This document shows, piece by piece, positions 29,769-41,200 of a DNA stretch of 64,000 nucleotides; positions within the stretch are counted from its first letter, which is position 1, and each line of letters starts with the position of its first letter. Origin of the DNA: Edaphochlamys debaryana (lineage: Eukaryota; Chlorophyta; Chlorophyceae; Chlamydomonadales); the NCBI GenBank assembly GCA_016858145.1, contig JAEHOE010000009.1, positions 1,629,950-1,693,949 on the forward strand, written 5' to 3'. Made by a program: the position numbers and the translations under genes. A model generated the notes under the pieces. That model saw only the letters and a program-made list of their open reading frames with translations. It did no database searches and had not been told where the DNA came from.

Positions 29769-32296
29769 TCACGCCCGGTTCAGCTCCGAGTGCGCCCCGC
29801 GGCTGAGGCACGACGCCACGCTGGCACCCCCCACGCTGCCCCGCAGCCCCCCGCCCCCCGAGCCGCCGCCACCCCCACCCCCCAGCACCCCCGCCACCGC
29901 CCCCGCCACCGCCCCGGCCCCGCCCAGCAGGGCCGCTGCGCCCGCGGCCCCGCCCAACAGCCCCCCCAGGCCCCCGCCCAGCGCCCCGCCGATGCCGCCC
30001 AGCGCCCCGCTGAGGCTGCTGCCGCCCCCCGCGCCCCCCCCCGCCCATGCCGCCCCCGCCGCCCCCCGCCTGCAGCGCCTGGTTCCGCTGCGCCACCCGC
30101 AGGAGGAGGTCGCGCAGGCCCTCGGCGGAGGACAGTGCCATGCGCCCGGCCAGCTGCAGGTTGCACTGCGGGAGGGTGGGAGGGTGGGGGGAAGGGGGCA
30201 AAGGGGGAGGGCGGTTATGGGGCCGGGATGGGGGTGATGAGGGGGGAACTAACGGACACGGAGGAGCAAAAGACAGGGCCATGCACCCGGCCAGCTGCAG
30301 GTTGCACTGCGGGTGGGAGGGGCGTGGGGGGAAGGGGGGATGGGAGTGGGGTAAATGGTGAACGGGGCAGCGGGATGATGGAGGGTTGGGAATGGTGGTG
30401 GTTAGTGGTGATGGAAGTCTGGGGTCAAGGAGAATGGGGCGGAATGCAGCCCCTGTTCTCACTCCATCTGGCATCCCCCATGCCCGCCACGGCCGTGTTG
30501 CGTGAGCAGGTCCGTCCCGTCTTCCAACCCCCCACCCGCCCAAACCCACCCCCACCCTCCCCCACCCTCCCCCACCCGCCCCCACCTGGTACGTGAGCAG
30601 GTCCGTCCCGTCTTCCACCCCCACCCTCCCCCACCCTCCCCCACCCGCCACCACCTGGTACGTGAGCAGGTCCGGCTCCAGCAGCCAGGGGAAGCCCATG
30701 GTGCTCCACCCGGCCCGAGCCTCGCCCAGCTGCCGCCGAGGTAGGGACGGAGGCACAGCAGGCGGGGACAGGTCAGGTGGGCCGCAAAGGGGTGCGTCAG
30801 GCAGGCAGGCAGTTTGGACCGCGTCCCCTCGGCCCAAACACAGGCACAGTGGTGGGCTCCCAGTCTTCCCAGGCTACCACCGGAAGTTCCATCATGTCCC
30901 TGCCGCCACCCACCCGCCCACCCAGCCCACCGGCTTGGCCAGCAGGATGCTGAGCATGAAGCTCTCGCGGGGCACGGCGCGCCGCGGGCACAGCACGGAC
31001 TGCCAGTTGCGCTCCACCCTGGGGAGGCCGAGATACAAGGTGTGGGCGGACTTGCCGGCGCGGGGCGAGGGCCCGGTGGGTGCGGCCAAGGAGTCACCGG
31101 TGGTGGGGCGTTGATTCTGCCCCGCCCCCTTAACCCCGAAGTGGGACACGCACGGGCTCGCCCGTTGCGTAGCTATCATTATTGTTATTACAAGGTGTGG
31201 GCATAACGGTACCCAAGTCAGTGACGGGAGTCGGGGGTCTGGGTCCCGAGCGCACATTTCAGCGCCGGTCCTTCTCACTTACTTGCTGCTTCTCACCCTG
31301 CACTTGCGCCAATGGTGCCCTGCTGGCCTCCCAGGCAACTGTCAGCCCTCCCTGGCCCGCAGCTCCGTCGGCTGTATGTTGCAGTGTTGCTGCACTCGCA
31401 CACACCGGCCTGCCACCAGTCCGCCATCCCTCCTGCCCTCCCCCCTTCCACGTCACTCCATACATCCCAACACGTCAGCGCCCACTCACTTGCTGCTGAA
31501 GGACACCGCCCGGATGTCGGCCAGGTCCACGGCCGACTCGTCCTGCGCGTCGGAGCTGGCCAGGCAGCACAGGAACCAGGCGGGCGCCTCGTGCGCCTCG
31601 CGCCGGAGCACCAGGCGCCTGCGTGCGGTGTGGGGTGTGGGGTGGAGGCGGGCAGGGAAGTTGGCGGGGTTGGGGAAGCGAGCGTGAAGTTCTGTGTGCA
31701 TCAGGTTTGAGGAGCGCTGAGCAAAGGAGGGGGTGGGGCAAAGTGGGCGTGAGAGCAGAAGCCAATCGGCAGTGGAGGACGGCTTCAAGGATGGCACGGC
31801 ATTCCACGTGCAGCGGATCCATCCATCCACGCTAGCTTTCCGCATGACGCACGGCACCTACCGGTCTGTGACTAGTACATGAGCAACGTAGTGCCCCTTC
31901 ATAGACAGGAATTGACACGTGAACCTGCGAACAGAGAACGGCGGGGCGGGAGGGGGGGGAGACGGCATGGGGCAGGGAGCCATTAGGAGGGGACCCCGGC
32001 ACGCAGGCGTTGGGTCAAGGCACGCTACGAGGGCGGTTGCAACGACCGGTGGCGACCTCCTCCTGTTGACATGCACATTATTACGTGTTCGCCTCAAGAC
32101 AAGATGGGAGCAGCTGGGCTCCATGCTGCAATGTGCGCCGGTCGAGGCAACGTTGGGATGGCGCGAAGCCGGGATGTCGTCACGCTCACCTTTCCGACTC
32201 CCCCGGCAGGAGGACAATGCCATTGCTGCTATGCTGCAGGGGCTCAAGGGGTCCTTCGTGGAGGACGTTGTGGCCCGAGTCCCCGAGAAGGGACAT
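29769..32296 (-). CDS. GRAM/PH-like domain protein with glycine-zipper C-terminus (probable 1-base frameshift)
   Basis: Six minus-strand exons join in phase: 32296-32190, 31924-31862, 31618-31490, 31018-30931, 30729-30655 and 30165-29769. The protein starts MSLLGDSGHNVLHEGPLEPL. NGIVLLPGESERF followed by HVLVTDRRLVLRR resembles the first strands of GRAM or PH-like lipid/protein-binding domains (residues about 25-150). Exon 6 continues with LRDLLLRVAQRNQAL. A run of nine G's near 30042 then throws the frame: as written the frame becomes Arg-rich and stops near 29746. With one G fewer it gives a G/A/L-rich hydrophobic tail (GALGGIGGALGGGLGGLLGG) ending SRGAHSELNRA at 29769, with the normal GC-ending codons. 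I favour the second reading, about 286 residues. The tail could associate with membranes. The domain call is tentative. Confidence 0.65.
30139..30315 (-). repeat. Duplicated acceptor plus exon start (last exon of the GRAM-like gene)
   Basis: The true acceptor and first 28 or so exon bases at 30139-30170 are repeated 141 bases away at about 30281-30311 (GGCCAGCTGCAGGTTGCACT on the plus strand). The outer copy loses the exon sequence beyond the match. Confidence 0.8.
30496..30690 (-). repeat. Tandem copies of exon 5 end and donor site
   Basis: The exon end and donor read CACCTGGTACGTGAGCAGGT on the plus strand. They occur at the true donor (exon ends 30655) and again 69 bases into the intron (donor at 30585). 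A third partial copy near 30500 lacks the donor. Confidence 0.8.
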
Positions 32297-32607
32297 CTTA
32301 GCGAACGGAAGTCGGAGAGTCGAGAGGGTGCGTGCGACTGAGCGCTATGTATGCTCGCTTCCTTGCTCTATACTTCCTATTGCTTCTACGTTGAGTTCTG
32401 TACACCCTAGGTCCCATCCCGCGGGCACGGCTTGCAAGCGCCAACGCCGCTGGAAGGCGAGACTGCGGCGACCGATCCACACTTGTGCACCTTCTGACCA
32501 GCCGAGGCCCCCAACATAGTCTAAGAAGCAATCAGTATCACAGCACGCATATAGCCGACCTGGCTCGGCTTTGTTCCATGTGGCCGCGCGCGACTAGCTC
32601 GCGAGAC
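32297..32607. promoter_or_regulatory. Divergent promoter interval (311 bases)
   Basis: The GRAM-like gene starts leftward at 32296 and the membrane-protein gene starts rightward at 32608. Both promoters must fit here unless leaders are spliced. No TATA box was recognised. Confidence 0.5.
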
Positions 32608-34658
32608 ATGGCTTCCTACAGCGCCTCAGCCCTACTAGCATCATGGGTTTTCTTAACGCTGGCTGTGAGGACATCCTGTGAAGGTGCGCGGGGCCCGCGT
32701 GCAACATGTTGGAGTCGGGCCCCCGCAACCCTCGACGCCACACCGCGGCCATTCGCAGCGGACCTTGGTGCGATCGCTCAAAATACCGTTCTGGATGTGC
32801 CAGGTGCGTCAGGGGTATCCGAACATAAGCACTCTGCACCCGCGGATGTCCCAACATGCGTGGCCATGGCGCTGTGTCGATGCGGCGCGGTCTACCCTTC
32901 GAACTGCCGTCTCTCCGCCAAGCGTCCAGGCTTAAGTGGCTTCACGCACTGCCGTCTGGCCGCAGGCGTCCTCCATCGCCACCTGCTGCAGTCTGCATCT
33001 TCAGGGCCCGCTGCTTCGCAGGCCCCCGGGGGCACTCCCTCGCCGTCACCTCCAGGTACGTGTGGCTCAACACCCGCCCTCGTGACGAGCCCCCCACAGT
33101 CCCACCTGGGGCAGCCATTCACCCACACACCCACACACCCACGCACCCGCCCCACCCCGCAGACCCACCCAGCTCCGGAAAAGGAGGGGCTACCTCTGTC
33201 TGGGACAGGCGCGTCGGCAGCACGGACCTAAACGTTAAGCAAGCAGTGATAATCGGCGCCTTTGTCATCCTCTTTGCGCTCGTCCTCGGCGCCTCTGCCC
33301 TCGTCCTCTGCTGCCGCTGCTGCGGCTGCGGCGTCTTCAAGCCCGCCAAACACCCCCTGGAGCAGCCCCGCAACAAGCACCGGCGCGAGGGCGGCGGCAT
33401 GCGGCTCTTCATCACCATACCCCCCCACCACGCCGCCTTCCCCCGGCACTGCCGGCTGCCCTCCGACCACGCCATAGCCCCGGCCCGATGCGCTGTCGTA
33501 CTGGAGCAGGACAGCGAGCGCCTTAGTAATGCTTCGTCAGCCGGCGGCGACCGGCACTCAGCAGGCTCTGTGGGAAGCAGCCGGTGCAAGCGGGCGGCCC
33601 ACGTGCCCGGCCCAGGCTCGGAGGCGGCCGCCGCGCGGCAGCCCGCCGGCGGCGCCCGCAAGGGCAGCACCGGCGGCGGTACGGCAGCCAGCAGCAGCGT
33701 GATCAGCGATGTGTACGACAATGATGCCTTCGAGGAGGAGTACAGCGAGGCCATGCTGTACGAGCTGGCCACGAGGCGTGTGGCGCTGGCGGCGCGGTCG
33801 GACCTGCTGCCGTCTGCCATGGCCCAAGCCGGCGCGCAGAGGGTAGGACGGGGCCTTCCTTGCCGAGTTACCAGCAGGCGCCGGCTTACCTCCCATGTCT
33901 GAGGACCCCGCCGCCCTTTCCCCCTCATGCACCCACAGCCCGCAACACCTACGCACGTGGTCTTTGCGCCCGCCCATCCGCCACTGCCGCCCCTCAGCCC
34001 CAAGTTCCCCGCCTGCCCCGCCCCCAGCCCCGGAACCTACGACTACGCCTATGCCAGCGGCAGCGGCAGCGTCACTGGCGCCAGCGGGGGCACCGGGGGC
34101 GGCGCCAGCACCGGGGGCCACGCCGCCGGGGGCACCTGCTGCGGCGCTGGCGGCAGCACCGGCGGCAGCGCTAGCGCCAGGGGCAGCACTGGCGGCCCCT
34201 TCGCCGGCCCCGGCGGAGCCCTGGCGGCTGAGTCCAGTCTGGAACAGGCGCGGGCGGCATTTTTTGGTGGCGGCGGCAAGAAGCCCGCCGCCGGGGGCCA
34301 GGGCAGCGGACAGAAGAGCCCGCGCGCTGCGGCTGCGTGCCTTCGGCCACACGTCAGCGTCTCCACGGCAAGCACAAGCACCGTCAGCAGCGTCAACTCG
34401 CAGCTGTCACTGCCAAGCGACCAGGCCTCGAAGCGGGCCGTGGTCGAGGGCGAGGGGCCGGATGCGGGGCCCGCTGCGGGGGCGGCAGCAGGGGCCGGAG
34501 CCGCGCAGGGTATGGGTGAGGCACAGCAGGCCAGGGACGGCCGGGCCATGGCACCTGGGGCGCTTGGAGCGGAGGCGTCGGGCGTGGAGCCGCTCGTGGT
34601 GGAGGTTATCGTGCCCGTGGTCTCACTCCGGCAGTTCTGGCGCAAGCCGGTGGACTAG
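32608..34658 (+). CDS. Single-pass membrane protein with signal peptide and cysteine-rich juxtamembrane motif
   Basis: Three exons (32608-33055, 33163-33842, 33939-34658) join in phase into about 615 residues. The N-terminus MASYSASALLASWVFLTLAV looks like a signal peptide; an ATG 30 bases upstream is also in frame. A luminal or extracellular part with scattered Cys ends in a short Ser/Pro stalk. The membrane segment AVIIGAFVILFALVLGASAL is followed at once by CCRCCGCG, a likely S-acylation cluster, and a basic stretch, which fits a type I topology. The cytoplasmic part is Gly/Ser/Ala-rich with an acidic patch (DVYDNDAFEEEYSEAMLYE) and ends VSLRQFWRKPVD. Exon 1 may hide a further intron beginning GTGCGC after residue 25; I kept it whole because its downstream phase fits. 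No family was recognised. Confidence 0.65.
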
Positions 34659-34976
34659 CTGCATTGGAGCGCAAGCGCTTGACAGAGAGCTCGCGGGTGG
34701 AGATCGGATGGAGATCGGCATTGCTCAACCGGGTCGGACGATAGGTCTTCACGGCTATCGCTGGGGCATTTTAAGTGGTGATGAATGTGCATGGCAGGAG
34801 CCGGGGTGATCTTGCGGAGGGGGGAAGGGGGGGTGAGACACGCAGAGGTCCGGGGAAAGGGGGGGAAGGGGGGAACCGCGTGGGGGTTTTGCTGGCGGGC
34901 AGGCGTCGCGCTAACTTTCGCGCTGGTCGTTCGTTGCCCTGTCTGCGTAGCCCCGTTGTTGCCACGTTTGAATACC

Positions 34977-34981
34977 TGTAA
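34977..34981 (+). terminator. TGTAA poly(A) signal of the membrane-protein gene
   Basis: TGTAA lies 319 bases after the stop at 34658 and about 270 bases before the next start codon. Confidence 0.5.
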
Positions 34982-35036
34982 GACTAGATTCCACGCTCCA
35001 CAAGCAGCCGCTGGGCAGTCCCAAAAGGGACACACC

Positions 35037-35069
35037 TGTCCTAGGGACACACCGCAATGTCCTAGGACA
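35037..35069. promoter_or_regulatory. Paired palindromes upstream of TOP3A
   Basis: TGTCCTAGGACA (35058-35069) is a perfect 12-base palindrome. TGTCCTAGGGACA (35037-35049) is nearly the same element with one extra base. They lie about two helical turns apart and about 190 bases before the ATG. A regulatory role is inference. Confidence 0.4.
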
Positions 35070-35254
35070 GGCGCCGCCAGCTCTCCTGCAAACCCGACCG
35101 AACAGCTGTTTCACGCTACTATACGCAACTTCATTACATGTGATAGGCCTATAAGCGCTTCTGGAACCCGGGTGGAGGAATGCGCCTAGCCTTCGGCGAG
35201 CAGGCGCGACGGCCGCGGCAACGCCCCTGCCCATAGGTGCCTGGGAGCGATCAT

Positions 35255-38200
35255 ATGGCGCTACGGGTGCTCAACGTCGCAGAGAAGCCCAGCGTCGCGA
35301 AAGAGGTGTCGCGCATCCTCAGCGAAAATGCCGCTCGCTCCTCGCGTGGCGCGTAAGCCGGGCTTGCGAGGGACATCGGTGCTCACTCGCTGCTTCTCTT
35401 GCTGCTTGGTCGACTCGTCGTGCGCGCCAACCCTGCACCGCCCCTCCAACCCGGCTCTTACCCCTCCGTCCCCGCTCTCGCAGCGCGCGCTTCAACCCCA
35501 TCTGGGAGTTCCCCTACAATGTGGAAGGGCGCCAGGCCACCATGGTCTTCACCTCGGTGGCGGGGCACCTCATGGAGCTGGAGTTCCCGGACGCGTGAGT
35601 GCGGCCATTGATGAGCTCGCCATGGCACGGTGGCGCGCGCCCATTCGCAGCAGCCTCCAGTTCGGGTTGTGAACGGAGTCCGCGAGCCTTTAGTGTTGAA
35701 CTCAAACGCTTCTCAACAAAGGCTGCACCCGCTGCCATGGTAGCTGGCTCGGGATAGCCTTCCACTTCCAGGGTGCTTACGGGGGTTCAGTGGGGTCTCG
35801 GTCTGGCGATGTGGGTCCGTCCATCCAGGTCCCCCCAAAGACCCAAGGGCAGCACGATACTCGTGTACTCTCCCTGACCCTCCCTCGTAGCTACCGGCGA
35901 TGGCACTCCTGCTCCGATGTTGAGCTGTACAGCTGCGGAGTGGAGAAGTCTGTGCCACCGGTGGGTGCTGGGCTCGAGGCGGTGGGTGAGGCGGTTGCCA
36001 AACCTTATGGCGCGACATGTGTGCAGGGAGCCCTAGCTGGGATTGACCAATGCCGTGCCGACGCTCTGTCAAAAGCACGCACTCTCAGCTCACGGCCTTT
36101 TACCACCCACCACGCCACACCACCCACCTCACGGCCCCCTGCCCCCCGCCCCTCTCCGTGCCGGCCCAACCTCCCCCCACTTCCCCCACCTTCCTTCACC
36201 TTCCCAGGACAAGTCCGACCTGAAGCGGCAGCTGCAGCAGCTGGCCCGCTCCTGCGCCTGGCTGGTGCTGTGGCTGGACTGCGACCGGGAGGGGGAGAAC
36301 ATCAGCTTCGAGGTGCCTTGGGGGGGAGGGGAAGGGTGGGGGAGGAGGAGGAGGGGGGAAGGGACATGGGGAGGGGAAGGGGGGAGGGGGAGGAGGAAGG
36401 GGGAGGGGGGGAGGAAGGGGGGAGGGGGAGGAGGAAGGGGGAGGGGGAGGAGGAAGGGGGGGAAGGGGAAGGGGGGAGGGGAAGGGGGGGGGGGAAGGGG
36501 GGAGGGTTAGGGGGGAAGGGGGACGGGGACGGGGACGGAGGGTTAGGGGGGAAGGGGAAGGGGGGAGGGGAAAGGGGAGAGGGGGAGGAGAACCTCAGCT
36601 TTGAGGTGCTTTCAGGGGAAGAAGAGGAAAAGGGAGCGTGGGAAGAGAGATCTTCGACAAACTGGCCATGGGAGGTAGAGACGGGGAGGGCGGGGGCATC
36701 AGCTCCGTGGTGGGCGGGGGGCGAGGGAAGGTAATGGCAGAGAGGGGGCAGGCGCCGGAGTGGGACACGTGACGAGACTCCGCACGGGCTCCCCACATGC
36801 TGGACGGCAGAGCCCCGCACGGGGGGGGTTGAACCTGGTGGGCAGGGAGGTGGTTGCCCCCACCCCCCTTGCCCTTGCCCTTGCCCTTTCCCCTCCTTCT
36901 CTTCTCCCCCCTCTTCCTCTTGCCACATTCCACACGCCTCCCCTAAGTGAGCCCCCCTCTCTCCGCCACCCCTCTCTCCCCACACCCTCCAACCCCCAAC
37001 ATCCGCAGGTGCTGGACGTCTGCTGCGCCGCCAACCCCCGCCTCACCATCCGCCGCGCCCGCTTCTCCGCGCTCATTCCCCGCGAGCTGCACCGGGCCAT
37101 GGCCACACTGGGGCAGCCCAACCGCAACGAGTCCCTCGCGGTGGACGCGCGGCAGGTGGGGTTTCGGTTGGAAGTTGTAGGGTTACAAGGTTCAGATGTT
37201 ACGGTTGCTAAGTTCAGGAAGGAAGCAGCTGGAATCAGGTGGGGACTAGGGTAGGGAGGCAACGTGCAACCAGCCCGACCGCAACGAGGCGCTGGAGGTG
37301 GACGCGCGGCAGGTGGGGGTGTTGGGCTTGGAACTGGGGGCTACGGTGACAGGTTACATGCGACATGTGCGACATGTCCCTTCTGTCCCTGGTTGCAGGA
37401 GATTGACCTGCGCATCGGGGCCAGCTTCACCCGCTTCCAGACCAAGCAGCTGCGGGTGCGGGGGGGGCAGGGGGGGGGGGTGTTTTGTTATTATCCGAGC
37501 CAGGATGGGGAGGGGGAGCAGCGTTGTCGCGGGGTTGGAACGGTGGTGGACGGGTGGCGGCAGGCGCTTGGTGGGGGCGCAGGCGCTGCCCCATCGTCTC
37601 ATGTCATCCCCTCTTTCGCGCGTTTTTCGTCTCGCCCCCCGCAGGACAAGTTCGATCTCAGCGGCATCGCCGCGCTGCGGGAGCGCGCCGCGCGCGACGG
37701 GAGATCTGCCGTACTGTCGTACGGCCCCTGCCAGTTCCCCACCCTGGGCCTGATCGTGCAGCGGGCGTGGGAGGTGCAGAACCACGTGCGGGAGCCGTTC
37801 TGGTGGGTGGCAGGATTGGGGGCCTTGTAGGGCAGGTTATGTTCTGTCTGGTGGGGATTGCATGGGCGAGGTGGGCCGGCTCGGGGGAGGGCGCTGGAGG
37901 CGCTGATCAGGTCCGCTCCGGAAACTACTTGTAGGGCAGGTTAACCTTGAATCTGGAGGGCTGGGTGGTTGTGTTCTGTCTGGTGGGGATTCTCTGGGCG
38001 GGGTGGTGGTAATGGTGGGGAGAGTGGGGGGGCGGAGATCCACCCTGTGAGCACACGGTGATCGCCCTGCACACCCGGGGCGCCGATCTTGAGCTGTCTT
38101 GTGCCAGCATCCGTGACCCAGGAGTCCGTCCCCCCCTCCCCCTGTCAGGACCATCCACATGGCCTACCGCGACCCCTCTCGCTCCTTTCCTCCCTGTCCC

Positions 38201-41200
38201 CGCCTTCTCCTACCCTACACCTTACCCCCCCTTACCCCCTCCCCCCCCCCCCTCCCCCTGTCAGGACCATCCACATGGCCTACCGCGACCCCTCTCGCTC
38301 CTTTCCTCCCTGTCCCCGCCTTCTCCTACCCTACACCTTACCCCCCCTTACCCCCTCCCCCCCCCCTCCCCCTGTCAGGACCATCCACATGGCCTACCGC
38401 GAGCCCCCCCCCGAGGGGGGCCACTGCGTGTTCGAGTGGGCCCGGGGGCGGCTCTTCGACCAGGCGGCGGCGGAGATGTTTTTTCGAGGTGTGTGGGGAG
38501 GGGGGCAAGGAAGGGGCGGGGCAGAGGGGGGGGCAGGGAAGGGGCGGGGCGGGGGAAGGGGCGTGGGGGGGGGGGGGAAGGGGCGGGGGAGGGAAGGGGC
38601 GGGGAGGGAGGGGCCGAGGTGGATTGGGTGGGGTGGTGGGATAGAGGTTGGGATTCGTGGCGTGGGAAGGATGTGAGGGGATTGGAGGCGGATGGGGTCA
38701 GGTGCAGGAGGCCGAGGGCGCAATAATCCTTTCCCTTAGCCCGTGCGAGAGTGTCTCGGATTTTCCACACAAACACGCTTCCTCCTTCCCCCTCAACCCA
38801 ACTCCCCCCCCCATCAGGTAGTGCAGGAGGCCGAGGGGGCTGTGGTGGTGTCCTCCCGCGGCTCCCAGCGCACCCGGGCGGCGCCCTCGCCCCTGAGCAC
38901 CCTGGAGATGCAGAAGCGGGCCACGGGCAAGCTGAGGCTGAGCGGTGGGTCGTGGTTTGGGGAGGTGGTGGGGCTTCGGGGCAGAGGGTCGGGGTATGGG
39001 GTGGGTTTTGGGATGAGTTGGGCCAAGCTGAGGCTGAGCGGAGGAGCTGAATACCTCCACAGCTATCTAAACTCTAAATCTTATTGCTAGCTAGTTAGCT
39101 CAGGCTGACGCGCTCATCTCCATTCCACGCCCCCCCCCCCAGGTGAGCGCATCATGAAGCTGGCCGAGGAGCTGTACCAGGCGGGCTTCATATCCTACCC
39201 GCGCACGGAGACCGACGTGTTCGACCCGGGGCAGGACCTGCGGGTGGGTGGGGGCGGCTGGGGGTGGGTGGGTGGGGTTCGGTGCCATCCGCAACCCTTG
39301 CCGGTAACTGCCCACAACCACTGCACGGCAGTTGGGCGGGGGCAGGACCTGCCGGTGGGTGGGGGTTTTCGACCCGGGGCAGGACCTGCGGGTGGGTGGA
39401 GGGCTGAGGGGGGCCGGGTGGCGGATGGGTGGGTGGGGCCAGGACGTGCGGCTGAGGGGTCCGGGTGGGTGGGTGGGGGTGTGCGAGCGGGGGCAGGAAT
39501 GATGCTGGGCCAGGGCGCTGGTCGAGTGGGGCTGTCGTTGAGAACCAGCTGCACCGCTGGGCTTGCCCTGCCAAGCTGACTCGCAACCGTAACCGTAACG
39601 GTCAACTGCCGCCGCCGCAGGCCATCGTGAACGAGCACGCCAACGACCCCCGCTGGGGGGCGCACGCGCAGGTGGGGGTTCGGGGTGGGATGGGGTGCAT
39701 GGGGTGTGGTCCCCGCCAGAGGGGTGCAACGCTGCAGCCGGTCCTGACACGAACCGTGCGCTCCTGGCGTCCTGCGCCGAGGCCTCTGGGCACAGCTCGC
39801 AGCCGCCCGAACACTTCCACCACATCTCCACGTACAGGGCTGCTTCCCTCCGGTGGCCCAGCGGTCACTTCCCGTGCTTTTTGAGCTAGCCTGTTTTTGG
39901 CCCCTACCGATGGCCCGACGGCGTTGCTCAGTTCATGCTCCTGCCCTTACGCACCCAATGGACCAGTGGTGCGCTTGTCTTCAGCCTGTCTGTGGCCCCT
40001 CCCGGCCCCCAACCCAACCATGCCCCCGCAGCGCATACTGTCGGGGGAGCTGTGGCGCCAGCCCAAGCCCGGGGGGCACGACGACAAGGCCCACCCGCCC
40101 ATCCACCCCACACGCCACTCCCTGGTAGGGCCCCTGTAAGCCCCTGCGGTTCCTGCGGCCCTGGACTGGGCTGGATGGATGTTTTGGTGCAAGGACGGGG
40201 CCTACGTGCACTGCAGCACGCGGGCCACGTGGGCTAAGTCATGCAGGGTGACGTGGACGAGTCCCCTCCCGCGCCCTTCGACTGCTGCGGGGTCCGGCTG
40301 GGCGGCGTGTGGCGAGAGCCGGGTACCGGTATGCGGGGGACCTGACCCGCCTAGCCTGACCTGCCCTCCCCGCGCCCTCCAACCGCCAACGGAAAACCGG
40401 CAGGGCGAGCACGATTGGAGCCACGAGAAGAAGGCGCTGTACGAGTTCGTCGTACGGCACTTCCTGGCGTGCTGCTCACGTGACGCCGTGGGCATGGAGA
40501 CGGTGGTGGAGGCGGACGTTGGGGGTGAGGCGGGGGGTTGGGGTGGGGGGTGTCGGGGGAAGGCCCGCTGCGGAGGGGCCGCTGCGGATTATACGCGGCT
40601 GCCCACCTCGGGTCTCTCGGGGGCGTCGCGTGGAGGTGTCAGGGGCACAGCCTGTCCGCTGGGGGTCAACCTGCTCCCTATAGAGTGAGGCTGCTAGCGC
40701 GCAGCCTCTTCCAGGCCCCCATACCACCGAACCGCCTCTCAACCACCTCCCAACCCCTAACCGCCAACCGCAAACCGCAAACCGCAGGCGAGCGCTTCCG
40801 CACCACCGGCCTCATGGTGCTCGAGCGCAACTGGCTCGACGTGTACCCCTACAGCAACTGGGGCGGCAACGCCAACCTGCCCAGGCTGGTCCCGGGCCAG
40901 GCCTTCACGCCCACGGAGCTTCGGCTGCGGAGCGTGAGGCGGGGCAGTGTGGGGCGAGCTTGCGAGGGCAGGGGTGGAAGGGAGAAAGGAAGGGAGGAAG
41001 GAAGCGGTAGGGGGTAGTCTGTTGCTTGTGGTAGTCGGAGAGGTGAAGATGTAGAGGGATGGTGCAGGTCTTCACAGCACGCAGGAGGTGCCACACTAAT
41101 TTGCATGTCTCGTCATGCACAGCGCCTCTCCTCGCCCTCCTCAACACACCCTTACCTCCCGCATGGCTGTCGCCAGCCCGAGCACCAACCAACTCCCACC

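Larger units (their letters stand above)
34659..35254. other. Intergenic: 3' UTR of the membrane-protein gene and TOP3A promoter
   Basis: No gene is seen. A purine-rich patch lies at about 34805-34880. Two near-palindromes precede the topoisomerase gene and are listed separately. Confidence 0.55.

Noticed and set aside
29397..30596. 399-codon plus-strand frame across the GRAM-like gene
   Set aside because: It is proline- and arginine-rich antisense to glycine-rich exons and cytosine-rich introns, with no domain.
36313..36740. Plus-strand frames rich in Gly, Glu and Arg in TOP3A intron 4
   Set aside because: They are translations of a purine tract; conserved TOP3 exons on both sides join in phase without it.
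38149..38378. Starting TOP3A exon 8 at one of the first two duplicated acceptors
   Set aside because: Reading on from either copy runs into the pyrimidine-rich intron within about 30 bases and loses the conserved TOP3 sequence that follows only the third copy.
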